A stretch of 47,208 nucleotides of DNA, from assembly GCA_002347185.1 (NCBI GenBank), contig DDXK01000061.1:5608-52815 (forward strand), in the 5' to 3' direction. The stretch comes from Desulfobulbaceae bacterium UBA2262. Its GTDB lineage: Bacteria > Desulfobacterota > Desulfobulbia > Desulfobulbales > Desulfurivibrionaceae. Every line of letters starts with the position of its first letter. The first letter of the stretch is position 1. The position numbers and the translations under genes are program-made. Below, piece after piece: positions 16,745 to 25,332 of this stretch. A model generated the notes under the pieces. It worked only from the letters and a program-made list of their open reading frames with translations. It ran no database searches and was not told the DNA's origin.

Positions 16745-17871
16745 GATTCACACCTCATGGATCTCTTGGGACGGATGGCCGTCAGCTCGGCATAGAGAGC
16801 CTGATACCGTTTGCACATCAGCTCTTCGTCGTACAGCTCCCGGCAGCGCTGGAGATTGGCCTGACCGAGCTCCTGCCGCAGGGACCGATCCGCGCAAAGC
16901 TCCCGGAGCGCCCGGGTGTAGGCGTCCGCCGATCCGGGCGCCACGATGAAGCGCTTATTGGCCTCCGCCACCATTTCCTTCACATCTCCCACATCCGTGC
17001 CGACAACGGGCAGGCCGCAGGCCATCGCCTCAAGCACGGAGAGCGGCATCTGCTCCGTGTCCGAGGCCAGACAGAAGATGTCCAGCTTCTGCAGGATGGG
17101 GGCAGGGTCCGCCAGAAGTCCCGTGAAGCGAACCTGCCCGGCAATGCCAAGCGCGCGGCACTCCGCTTCCAGCCTCTGTCTCTCGGGGCCGTCTCCCACG
17201 ATATGGAGGGTGAGCGGAAAGAAGGGGGACAACTCCGCCAGGCTCCGCAAGAGCCTGTCATGGTTTTTCAATTTGATCAGCGAGGCGACAATCCCCAGGG
17301 CCACGCCCTCCCGCTTCTCTTCCCTGAGGGCGGGGGAAAAGTTCGAACAGTTGACCCCGTTGGGGATATGCAGCACCCGGTCGCTGTCGAGCCCCCAGAC
17401 CTGGGTGGCGATCCTGCACAGCGTCTGCGAGCAGGCCACGACCTTCTCGCACCGCCGGTAAAAGATTCGCCGCAAAAACAGTCGAGTCCTCTTCTGGGCA
17501 AAAAGCTCCGCCTCCTCGAAGCCCTCGATGGTCATCAGGGTGGGACAGGCGCGGAAAAAGACATTGGCCATCACCCAGTCGATCGCCCCCCATTCGTAGG
17601 CGATCATGAGCCGCGGCGCAAAGCTCTTCAGCATCCCGGCAATGCGCCACAGGGCAAAGGGCCGGAACAGGCCCTGGATTTGCACAGGATGCACATACTG
17701 GATCTCGATGGCCGGGTCGATGAGGGCGGCCGCGGAAAAATCCCCGGTGGAGGAAACCACCACATGCCGGTAAGCATCCTTGAGCGCGTTGATGATGCCG
17801 CAGGTCCGCACCTCCGTGCCGCCTACCCGGAACCCATCGAAGACATGGACAACAACCGGCTTTTCCGTCAC
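16741..17871 (-). CDS. GT4-family glycosyltransferase
   Basis: A 376-residue GT-B enzyme from the chosen start. VVHVFDGFRVGGTEVRTCG is the N-terminal acceptor/Gly loop, HIPNGVNCSNFSP the interdomain segment, and TEQMPLSVLEAMACGLPVVG the EX7E motif of GT4. The open frame runs upstream to 18099, but those 76 codons translate a palindromic intergenic repeat (low-complexity, Pro/Arg/Gly-rich) and do not look like the family. GTG at 17871, with GAGG 9 bases upstream, places the first strand of the fold at the expected position. It is the first of three translationally coupled glycosyltransferases. Confidence 0.85.
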   Translation of the reverse strand: MTEKPVVVHVFDGFRVGGTEVRTCGIINALKDAYRHVVVSSTGDFSAAALIDPAIEIQYVHPVQIQGLFRPFALWRIAGMLKSFAPRLMIAYEWGAIDWVMANVFFRACPTLMTIEGFEEAELFAQKRTRLFLRRIFYRRCEKVVACSQTLCRIATQVWGLDSDRVLHIPNGVNCSNFSPALREEKREGVALGIVASLIKLKNHDRLLRSLAELSPFFPLTLHIVGDGPERQRLEAECRALGIAGQVRFTGLLADPAPILQKLDIFCLASDTEQMPLSVLEAMACGLPVVGTDVGDVKEMVAEANKRFIVAPGSADAYTRALRELCADRSLRQELGQANLQRCRELYDEELMCKRYQALYAELTAIRPKRSMRCES

Positions 17872-18102
17872 CTTGCCACACCTCGCCTCGCGGGGAACAA
17901 ACGCCGCAACACTTTCTGGTCCTCTCCCAAGGTGGATACTCCCCCGCTTGAACGGATGCACCCTCCCCTCACCCTGCCCCTCTCCCCGCAGGAGAGGGAA
18001 AATTCTCCTTCTCCCCCTGGGAGAAGGCTGGGATGAGGGCAACAAGTTCTGGTCCTCTCCAAAAGAGAGAGGGGAAATAGCCACAAAATTCACCTGCACA
18101 CC
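17872..18102. repeat. Intergenic palindromic repeat cluster
   Basis: At least three imperfect palindromes built on CCTCTCC/GGAGAGG-type arms occur in tandem: 17979-17997, 18007-18027 and 18054-18072. A 14-base direct repeat, ttctggtcctctcc, occurs at 17914-17927 and 18047-18060. The composition and pattern resemble the short dispersed C/T-rich palindromic elements found between genes in many bacteria. No protein is supported here; the open frame through it is an artefact of repeat composition. Confidence 0.7.
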
Positions 18103-18112
18103 TCAGGTGTGC
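18096..18112. repeat. 17-base palindrome over the amidotransferase-like stop codon
   Basis: GCACACCT and AGGTGTGC flank a single C, a perfect palindrome spanning the TGA stop at 18103-18105 of the minus-strand gene. It is too tight for a normal hairpin loop unless inner pairs open. It could be a protein-binding site or the edge of the repeat cluster. No T-run follows. Confidence 0.45.
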
Positions 18113-19980
18113 TTGCGCAGCCAGAGTTCGAGGATGAGAAGGGAATTGACGAAATAGTCGTTCCCGATCCTCCCTTCCAGGAAATCCAGACAGATCCTTT
18201 TCACCTCGCCATGATCGAGCCGACTTGCCAGGCGGGCATCGCCGCCCATGAGGCAATCATGCACAAAGGGCCTCAGCTCGTTATGGTACCACACCGCCGT
18301 GGGCTGACTGAAGCCCCGTTTCTTTTTCCGGTCCAGAATCGCGTCCGGCACCAGCCCCCGCGCCGCCTGCTTGAAGATCAGCTTGGTGCCGTCGCTCGCT
18401 TCGCTTGCTTGCGCCATCTTGTACCTGGCGGGAACCCGGAAAGCCGCCTCCACCAGGCGATGGTCGATAAAGGGGGTGCGATTCATTATACCGGCGGCCG
18501 CCGCCATCCTTTCATTCTTGAAGAGCAGATCGTCGGCCAGAAAAATCCTGGTCAGGCCGTACTGGTAGATATTGAGCAGATCCTCAAGCCGGGTGTTGCC
18601 GTAATAGTACCGGGCCGAACTCAGGATATCGCCGCCCTCCCCGCCGCTTCTGCCCAGCAGGCGGCTCCTGGTGACCGGCGAGAAGACGGGAATCCAGGTG
18701 CTGCGCCGCTGCAGATCGGTCATACCCAGGCGGGCCAGCTTGCGCACCACCTTGTCCTTGAAGGAGGCGCCCTCGGAAAATCCGGCCACGAAGGGGCCAA
18801 AGATGAGTTTCCGCAGGGCAAAAGGGAGGACGAGGTATTTCTGGATGTCGAACTCACCGCGGGAGTGGCCGGTGCAGAAGATTTCATCGGAGCCTTCTCC
18901 CTCGAAAACAGCCTGACAGCCCTTGCCGGCCGCCGCCCTGAAAGCGATATACATCCCGGCGTAGGCCGGATCGTTGACCGGGCAGTCAAGAAAGGCGGCC
19001 CCCTGCTCCAGGCCTTCGACAAAACCGGCAGGGGAGAGGAGAATATCGTTCCTGGCAACCCCGCAGGTCCGGTAGATGATCTCCTGCAAGGGGGCATCGC
19101 TGAAGGCCTCTTCGGCAAAAGCCACGGAAAAGCCCTCCAGCCCTGCGCTCTTTCCTCTTTTGTGCAGGGCGGCGATCACCGCGCTGGTGTCGACGCCGCC
19201 GCTGACCAGGGCCCCGCACCTGCCGCCGGCGGCGGCCCGGATCACCACCGCGTCCTCGAAAAGCGCCCCGAGCTCTTCCGCAAACTCTGCCGAGGACCTC
19301 CCCCGCTCTTCCCGGATCGCATCCACGGGCCAGTAGGAAAACTCCGCGGCCCGGCCATTCTGGTAGACGAGCACATGGCCAGGGCGGACGGCCATGACCT
19401 CCTGAAAAATCGTCTCGGGCGGAGAGATCGCCAGAGCCCCGAAATAACGGTCGAGCGAATCCGTGCTCAGCTCCCGGGAAACCACGCCGGTCGCAAAAAG
19501 AGCGGCCACGGTGGTGGCGAAGGAGAATACCCCCTTGCCGACGGAATAGAAGAGCGAATGGGAGCCGAGGTGGTCGCGGACGAGAAGCAATTTCCTCCCG
19601 GCCTGATCCCAGAGGGCGATGCCGAACACCCCGTTGATATTCCTCGCAAAATCCTGCCCCTGCTCACGGTAGAGAGAAGGGATGAGCTCGAAGCCCCCGG
19701 CAGCCTCGGCGTCCGCCCCGGGCGGATTTTTCAGCCCCCGGCGCAGCGCGGCAGCGTTGTAAATCTCGCCCTCGCAGACCGCGACCACCCCCCGCTCCCG
19801 GTCGATGACGACCCGCGGGCCAGATTCATAGGCATGCTTGACGGCGCCCAGTCCCACCGCCCCTTCCGTCGAGGCTGCCTGCTCCTGCCCCCGGAAGGAG
19901 AGGGCAGCCGCCATCTTTTCCAGCAGCCGGCCGGCGTCGCCTGCCAGCGCTTCCCCGCAAAATCCGTAAATAGCCCCCAT
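18103..19980 (-). CDS. Asparagine-synthase-like amidotransferase lacking the Cys2 nucleophile
   Basis: A 625-residue protein of asparagine synthase B architecture: an N-terminal Ntn-type glutaminase-like domain (about 1-200) and a C-terminal ATP-pyrophosphatase domain with the SGGVDTS motif and YYGNTRLEDLLNIYQYGL region. The protein starts MGAIYGFCG where active enzymes have MCGI, so the catalytic Cys2 is absent; the GEIYN element is kept. With AAGGAGG 6 bases upstream, the ATG at 19980 is the natural start. Without Cys2, glutamine hydrolysis is unlikely; the synthetase half might use free ammonia or another nucleophile. It follows an intact paralogue in the same operon, as is common in exosortase A loci with two such genes. 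Confidence 0.85.
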   Translation of the reverse strand: MGAIYGFCGEALAGDAGRLLEKMAAALSFRGQEQAASTEGAVGLGAVKHAYESGPRVVIDRERGVVAVCEGEIYNAAALRRGLKNPPGADAEAAGGFELIPSLYREQGQDFARNINGVFGIALWDQAGRKLLLVRDHLGSHSLFYSVGKGVFSFATTVAALFATGVVSRELSTDSLDRYFGALAISPPETIFQEVMAVRPGHVLVYQNGRAAEFSYWPVDAIREERGRSSAEFAEELGALFEDAVVIRAAAGGRCGALVSGGVDTSAVIAALHKRGKSAGLEGFSVAFAEEAFSDAPLQEIIYRTCGVARNDILLSPAGFVEGLEQGAAFLDCPVNDPAYAGMYIAFRAAAGKGCQAVFEGEGSDEIFCTGHSRGEFDIQKYLVLPFALRKLIFGPFVAGFSEGASFKDKVVRKLARLGMTDLQRRSTWIPVFSPVTRSRLLGRSGGEGGDILSSARYYYGNTRLEDLLNIYQYGLTRIFLADDLLFKNERMAAAAGIMNRTPFIDHRLVEAAFRVPARYKMAQASEASDGTKLIFKQAARGLVPDAILDRKKKRGFSQPTAVWYHNELRPFVHDCLMGGDARLASRLDHGEVKRICLDFLEGRIGNDYFVNSLLILELWLRKHT

Positions 19981-20013
19981 CACAGCCCTCCTTATGGTGA
20001 TTGCCCGGCCAGA

Positions 20014-21927
20014 TCAGGGCTGACCGGAATCGACGCCGGAAGCGAGATGCTTGCGCGCCCAGAGATCCAGCATCATCAAGCCCCAGAGAAAAACGTTATG
20101 ATCGCGGCTGCCGCTCTGGTGCTCCGCCCAGAGCTTTTCCAGCTGCGGCCGCAGAAGGATGGTGCCGGGGAAGGAATCCCTGCCAAGGATCGCCTCCTGG
20201 GCCCGCTCCCGCAATTCCCCCCGCAGCCATTGCGCGGCCGGGATGGAAAAGCCTTTCTTGGGCTGGGCCAGCACCTCGGGGGGCAATCTTCGCGCGGCGA
20301 GGCGGCGGAGGATGATCTTCCCTTTGTCCACCCCGAGCTTCAGCGAAACCGGCAGGCGGGCCGCGAACTCCATGAGGCGATAATCGAGCAGGGGCGAGCG
20401 CACCTCGAGGGCATGCGCCATGCTCATTCTGTCCACCTTCACCAGGCAGTCGTCGCTCATGTAAAAATGGATATCGGTGTAGAGGCTGCGGTTGAGAGGC
20501 CCTTGGGCACGCGCTGTTTCATAGAGGGGACGGACCAGATCCCAGGGCGTGCCGCCTGCCAGCGAGGAAAGAAAATGGGGCGCGTAGAGGCTCGCCCTGG
20601 TCTCGGCCCGCAGCCAGCAGAGATCATGATAAAAAGCCTCGCCGTCGGTGCGGCCCAGATTCTCGAGGATGGTTTTCAGGCGGAGCGGCCTGGGGAGGCG
20701 TGACGAGGCCGGATAGCAGGCGCCGAGAAAACCGAAGAGCGGCCGCCGCAGGGCCAGCGGCAGCAGCGCGCGCAGCCGGGCTTCGAAAACATGCGGCAGA
20801 TAGCGGAAGGTATAGCCGCCGAAGTTTTCATCCCCGCCGTCCCCGGAAAGGGCGACGGTGACATTCCGCCGGGCCATCTCACAGACATACCAGCTGGGCA
20901 CCGCGCTTGAATCGGCAAAGGGCTCGTCGAAATGCCAGGCGATCCTCTCCAGAATGCCCTTGCTGTCCGGATTGACCACAAACTCGCTGTGCGCGGTGCC
21001 CAGGGCCTGGGCCACGATTCTCGCCACCGGCAGTTCGTCGTCGCCGTTGCCGAACCCTATGCTGTTGGTTTTCACGGGTTGCGAGAGCAGGCGGGCCATG
21101 GAGGAGACAACCAGGGTCGAGTCGATGCCGCCCGAGAGAAAGGCTCCCAGCGGCACCTCGCTCATGAGCCGGATCCTCACCGCGTCGTCGAGGAGCGACT
21201 CGAATTCCGCCTCGGCATCCTCGGCCTTTTGCGAGGAATCTTCCACGAAACAGAGATCCCAGTACTTCCGTGGCGCAAGCTGCCGGCCGGCGACCACCGT
21301 GAGCGAGTGGGCGGCCCGCAGCTTATGGACTCCGGCAAAAATGGTGAGCGGCGCCGGGACATAGCCGAAGGTCAGGTAGCAATCGAGGGCCTGGGGATTT
21401 ATCGTCCTCGGGATGAGGCCAGGGCGCAGGAGCGCCTTCAGCTCCGAGGCAAAGGAAAAAACCTTGCCGTCGAAATGGTAATAGAGGGGCTTCTTGCCCA
21501 CCCGATCGCGGGCCAGGAAAAGGCTCCGGTTGGCCCTGTCCCAGAGGGCGAAAGCGAACATGCCGTTCAGACGGCTCAGGCACTCCTCGCCCCACTGCAG
21601 ATAGGCCCGGGGGATGACCTCGGTGTCGCTGGCCGTCCGGAAGCGATGCCCCAATCCTTCCAGCTCTTTCCTGATTTGGGGATAATTGTAGATCTCGCCG
21701 TTAAAAACGATGGTGAGGCGGCCATCGGCCACCGCCATTGGCTGCTGCCCCTGGGAGAGGTCGATGATGCTGAGGCGGCGGTGCCCCAGGGCGACGGAAT
21801 CATCGACATAAAAGCCTTCCGCATCCGGCCCCCGGTGCGCCAGGGTGTCGGCCATGTGCTGCACGGCCTCTCCCGCCTGCTGCCGGTCGTGGCCGCCGAG
21901 AGTGAAAAAGCCCGCTATTCCGCACAT
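20014..21927 (-). CDS. Exosortase A system-associated amidotransferase (asparagine synthase family)
   Basis: A 637-residue glutamine-dependent amidotransferase of the type found in exosortase A EPS loci. It begins MCGIAGFFTLGGHD with the catalytic Cys2, has RLSIIDLSQGQQPM and FNGEIYN in the glutaminase domain, and LSGGIDSTLV as the ATP-pyrophosphatase loop. It probably amidates a sugar carboxyl group or a related precursor, by analogy with family members; the substrate is unproven. The ATG has GGAGGGG upstream, and the start region overlaps the end of the acetyltransferase gene by 13 bases. The paralogue downstream has lost Cys2. Confidence 0.92.
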   Translation of the reverse strand: MCGIAGFFTLGGHDRQQAGEAVQHMADTLAHRGPDAEGFYVDDSVALGHRRLSIIDLSQGQQPMAVADGRLTIVFNGEIYNYPQIRKELEGLGHRFRTASDTEVIPRAYLQWGEECLSRLNGMFAFALWDRANRSLFLARDRVGKKPLYYHFDGKVFSFASELKALLRPGLIPRTINPQALDCYLTFGYVPAPLTIFAGVHKLRAAHSLTVVAGRQLAPRKYWDLCFVEDSSQKAEDAEAEFESLLDDAVRIRLMSEVPLGAFLSGGIDSTLVVSSMARLLSQPVKTNSIGFGNGDDELPVARIVAQALGTAHSEFVVNPDSKGILERIAWHFDEPFADSSAVPSWYVCEMARRNVTVALSGDGGDENFGGYTFRYLPHVFEARLRALLPLALRRPLFGFLGACYPASSRLPRPLRLKTILENLGRTDGEAFYHDLCWLRAETRASLYAPHFLSSLAGGTPWDLVRPLYETARAQGPLNRSLYTDIHFYMSDDCLVKVDRMSMAHALEVRSPLLDYRLMEFAARLPVSLKLGVDKGKIILRRLAARRLPPEVLAQPKKGFSIPAAQWLRGELRERAQEAILGRDSFPGTILLRPQLEKLWAEHQSGSRDHNVFLWGLMMLDLWARKHLASGVDSGQP

Positions 21928-22541
21928 CGCTCATCCCCTCCGGAGGGCGCCGCCGCTGCTGCGGTCAGCGATTTCACGACCCTGGCCGGATTGCCGGCGA
22001 CCACGGCATTGGCCGGCAGGGAGGAACTGACCACGGCCCCAGCCGCCACCAGGGAACCGGTCGCCACATCGGCCATGATGATGGCGCCCTCCCCGACCCA
22101 GACGTTTGGCGCGATGACCACCTGAACAAACCGGGAAGGATCAGCGGCCAGCCATTGCCCATCCTCGCCCCTGGCATGCTGATTCTTGCCGCTCACGATG
22201 CTCACCCGGCTGCCGATGAAGCAATTGCTCCGGATATGCGCCGAGCCGATGAGGCAGTAGGGGCCGAGATAGACCCCTTTTTCGACGATGGCCGTGCGAT
22301 GGGCGAACAGCGAGCCGAAGCCGATGTGGCTCTCCAGGCTGCATTCCTGCAAGGTGAGGCAATAGAAGGCCCTCCGCAGGAAAAGCCCTGGCGGCCCGGG
22401 CAGGATGGCAACGACATGGGTGCAGAGCTGGAAAAAGGCCTCGCCGGCGGAGAGAAGCTTTTCCGCCATGCAGAGCAGGGCCAGGGGGCTGACCAGCAGG
22501 AGGGCCAGGGCGTTGGCCGCCATTTTTAAAAAATGTCGCAT
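21915..22541 (-). CDS. Hexapeptide-repeat (LbH) acyltransferase
   Basis: A 208-residue protein from ATG 22541, which has GGGAGG 5 bases upstream; longer readings of the frame lack such a site. Residues about 5-25 are hydrophobic. The C-terminal two thirds show left-handed beta-helix hexapeptides (IGFGSLFAHRTAIVEKGVYL, CFIGSRVSIVSG, VWVGEGAIIMADVATGSLV and the closing NAVVAGNPARVVK), the pattern of WcaF/CysE-like O-acetyltransferases. It probably acetylates the EPS. It shares a short overlap with the downstream amidotransferase gene. Confidence 0.85.
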   Translation of the reverse strand: MRHFLKMAANALALLLVSPLALLCMAEKLLSAGEAFFQLCTHVVAILPGPPGLFLRRAFYCLTLQECSLESHIGFGSLFAHRTAIVEKGVYLGPYCLIGSAHIRSNCFIGSRVSIVSGKNQHARGEDGQWLAADPSRFVQVVIAPNVWVGEGAIIMADVATGSLVAAGAVVSSSLPANAVVAGNPARVVKSLTAAAAAPSGGDERCAE

Positions 22542-22590
22542 CGTCACCTCCCGGACCGGATGCCGCGCACAGGAACTTGCAGGGAACGCC

Positions 22591-25209
22591 TCATCCGCGC
22601 CTCCGTGGCACTCTTTCCAGAAAAAGCAGCCAGGCGGCGCGCAGGCTTTGCCTGAGATTTTCACCAAAGGTCGCCAAGAAGCGGCTGCGCTGGGGGATGA
22701 AATCGGCAGGGTTCCCGAACCGGAAGACATGCTCCGTGCAGGGCACCGTCGCCTCGGCGTGGCGCTGAAAGTAGGAATGCCAATGCCCATAGACGGCGAG
22801 CAGCACCAGCGGCCTCGTCACATAGGCAGTCGGATAGCCCAGGAGATCGTGGAGGCAGCGGTGGAAAAAAAACTCCGCCCTGGCCCGCAGGGCGCTCCGC
22901 TGTTCCGGCGGCGCGTATTTCGCGGCCAGATACAGGACATGGGTCTTGCGGATATCCTGGGCAGGCCAGGTTTCGGTGGGAAGCTCGACCCTGTCGAGCA
23001 GCTCCTGGTACGGCCTTTCGTGGTCGAGCATCCAGGCGGCATAGCGCAGCAGGCTGTCCCTGGCGTAAAAATAGGGAGCGTCCTGGCACTGCAATTCCAC
23101 CTTCAGATCGAGATATTTGCCCAGAACCTGCAAAAAAACCAGGTAGGACCAGCGGTATTCCGGCGCGTCGAGGCCAAGCGCCGCCACGTCGTCCCGGGGG
23201 TGGATGCAGCGGCGGATGAGCGCCTCCGCCTTTTCCAGGTAGGCATACTCCTTGCCGAGCCGAAAGGCGTCCAGCAGGGTGTTGATGGAATTGCCCGCTC
23301 CCCGGCCGGGTTTGTGAAAGGCCGGGTCGACCGTCTGCGAGGCGCCGCCGCTGGGGCCCTGGTCAAAGAACGCGAAAAGGGTTTTGCCGCCGTCGTCCAT
23401 GGCGAGAACCCAGGAGGCAAGTTCGAGCACCGCTTCCCGGGCCTGCGGGTCGCCGGTGAGATAGTAATAGTGCAAGAGCCCCGTGGAATAATCGTTTTCG
23501 TTGGAAGGCCCTCCCCCGTAGGGGCCGTTCCCCTTGCGGTTCAGCCGCGAATAGGAGCGATGGGTGCAGGTGTGCGCCTCGCTGTAATGATCGGTGTGCC
23601 AGAACTGGCCGTGGTTGAAGGCAGGCCGGTCGCGGTCGGTATGGTAGATGTCGATGTCCACCACATGCCGGGCAAGATCGCTGGCCAGCTCGAACCATTG
23701 CTCCTTGCCGGTCCGCAGGAAATGGACGATGCCGCCGTAAAGAAAATCGTACTGGTTGTTGTAGTGGGAGACAAAGGGCCGCTCGCCCTTGTGATGCACG
23801 GCTTCGTGGTCGGCGTAGATATCGCCGAAATTCCGCCACCCATACTCGTCGATCCGCTCCCGTTTGGCAAAAAAGGAGTTGGGGCCGGAGATGATGTTCT
23901 CCACGTATTCCGCGCAGACGGGGCTGAGTTCCGCGATGGTCAGGCCGGCGACGGCGCCGGAGCTTTCCGTCCAGACAGGATCGGGAAAGGCGACGGGCGG
24001 CTTTTGAAATTCCGGGATGGCCGTTTGTGCATTGCCCTGCCCGAACTCGAAGATGATGGTATGCCGCTTGCTCTCCCCACCCTGCAATTCATGCAGCCCT
24101 GAGCCATGCCGGGGAAAAAGGCCGACCCGCAGCACGCCTTGCGCCACCTCCAGAGACTTGGGAAAATTCTGCCAGAAATCCCTGACCGTGGCCGCCACCC
24201 ACCCACCCGGAGAGAGCAGCTTCACATAGGGGGTCGCCTGGCCTCCCTGCCCCAGGGGAGCGCCGGTGAGGCTGGTCGCAGCATGCACCCTGAACCCCGG
24301 GAAGGAGACGGTCGAGACGCGATCCCTGTCGATATGGTTCACGCTGTCCCAATGTTCCAGGCCGCTGGAATCCTGGTAGAGCAGCCAGCTCTCCAGCGCG
24401 TCACGCCTGAGCGGAGAGCCGGGCGCCTCCTGCCATTCCAGGGAGTGCACTGCCTCCCGGCAGCGCACCTCAAGGGCCAGCTCCCTGAAAAAGAGGGAGC
24501 CGGACGCGCCGAGATCCCAGACCCCGCCCGGGTGCGCGGCGGCTTTGGGATTATGGAGCAGAAAATCGAGCTGGCAGATATTTTTCCCGGCAAAGAAGGT
24601 CTGCCGCAGGGCAAAGTTGCACAGCTCCTTCCCCTGCCGGTCGACAAAGCGTCCTTTCTTCAGGATCGTTGCGCGCAGCGGGCCGTTCTCCTCGATCAGG
24701 GCCGCATCCAGCACGGCAGAGGCCTTCCGGCCGTCGGCCAGCAGGAGAACAGCCCCGCCGCCCTCTTCGGCCAGAAACTCCCCGCCCCGCAGGGTCAGTG
24801 AGCTGAACAGGGAAGAAGCCTCGGCGGAAACGGCAAAGACGCCGACGCCGGTATCCGCACGGAAGAAGCGCCCCGCCTCCTGCACAATGGGCCGCCCCTG
24901 TCCTGCCGCGCTCCCGCCCTCCGGAGCCATGCCCGGCACGAGACGGCACTGTGCCCTGGCCCCGGCAGCCAGCGGGAGGGAAAAATCGGTCAGCAGCCAT
25001 TTGACGCTGCCGTCCGCCCAGAGATCAAGGGGCCTTGCCTGCACCGCCCGCCTTTCGCCCCCGGGCAGCTCCAGCGCGAAGTGCTCGCCCGGAAAAAACC
25101 TTGCCCAGGGACAGGGCACGCCGAGCCGGACCGGCATATCTTCCCTGGCCAGGCCGGCACTTTCCTGAATAAAAATTGGGATGCTCTCCGCTGCTGCGCT
25201 GCTCTTCAT
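22591..25209 (-). CDS. PcRGLX/YetA-like protein (putative exo-rhamnogalacturonan lyase family)
   Basis: A large protein (872 residues from the chosen ATG). The N-terminus with DMPVRLGVPCPWARFF resembles the RIFT-barrel domain of the YetA/exo-rhamnogalacturonan lyase family. The middle has YNNQYDFLYGGIVHFLRTG, HVVDIDIYHTDRDRP and HTCTHRSYSRL, consistent with an alpha/alpha-toroid lyase core. No signal peptide is visible. A polysaccharide-modifying or trimming role fits the neighbourhood but is inferred. The start is uncertain: a GTG at 25287 with AAAGG directly adjacent would add 26 residues, while the ATG at 25209 has only a weak upstream AAGG. Family membership is my recognition of general features, not a search. 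Confidence 0.6.
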   Translation of the reverse strand: MKSSAAAESIPIFIQESAGLAREDMPVRLGVPCPWARFFPGEHFALELPGGERRAVQARPLDLWADGSVKWLLTDFSLPLAAGARAQCRLVPGMAPEGGSAAGQGRPIVQEAGRFFRADTGVGVFAVSAEASSLFSSLTLRGGEFLAEEGGGAVLLLADGRKASAVLDAALIEENGPLRATILKKGRFVDRQGKELCNFALRQTFFAGKNICQLDFLLHNPKAAAHPGGVWDLGASGSLFFRELALEVRCREAVHSLEWQEAPGSPLRRDALESWLLYQDSSGLEHWDSVNHIDRDRVSTVSFPGFRVHAATSLTGAPLGQGGQATPYVKLLSPGGWVAATVRDFWQNFPKSLEVAQGVLRVGLFPRHGSGLHELQGGESKRHTIIFEFGQGNAQTAIPEFQKPPVAFPDPVWTESSGAVAGLTIAELSPVCAEYVENIISGPNSFFAKRERIDEYGWRNFGDIYADHEAVHHKGERPFVSHYNNQYDFLYGGIVHFLRTGKEQWFELASDLARHVVDIDIYHTDRDRPAFNHGQFWHTDHYSEAHTCTHRSYSRLNRKGNGPYGGGPSNENDYSTGLLHYYYLTGDPQAREAVLELASWVLAMDDGGKTLFAFFDQGPSGGASQTVDPAFHKPGRGAGNSINTLLDAFRLGKEYAYLEKAEALIRRCIHPRDDVAALGLDAPEYRWSYLVFLQVLGKYLDLKVELQCQDAPYFYARDSLLRYAAWMLDHERPYQELLDRVELPTETWPAQDIRKTHVLYLAAKYAPPEQRSALRARAEFFFHRCLHDLLGYPTAYVTRPLVLLAVYGHWHSYFQRHAEATVPCTEHVFRFGNPADFIPQRSRFLATFGENLRQSLRAAWLLFLERVPRRRG

Positions 25210-25332
25210 GACAATGGCACGGCCTTGCAAAAATTTGACTTCACCCGGCGCCAGAAAACCTTGGCTGCGGCTTTTTCCTGAAACCACCTTTCTTCAACAA
25301 CGTCCCGGCACCCGCCGCCCTGGCGGGAAGGG

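Noticed and set aside
17872..18099. N-terminal extension of the GT4 glycosyltransferase up to 18099
   Set aside because: It translates the palindromic intergenic repeat; GTG 17871 has a good ribosome-binding site and begins the conserved fold.
18109..20703. Long plus-strand open frame opposite the two amidotransferase genes
   Set aside because: Shadow frame; the minus-strand genes have full family motifs and strong ribosome-binding sites.
23054..23068. TGGCACTGCAATTCC as a sigma-54 site
   Set aside because: Inside the lyase-like coding region and lacks GC at the -12 position.
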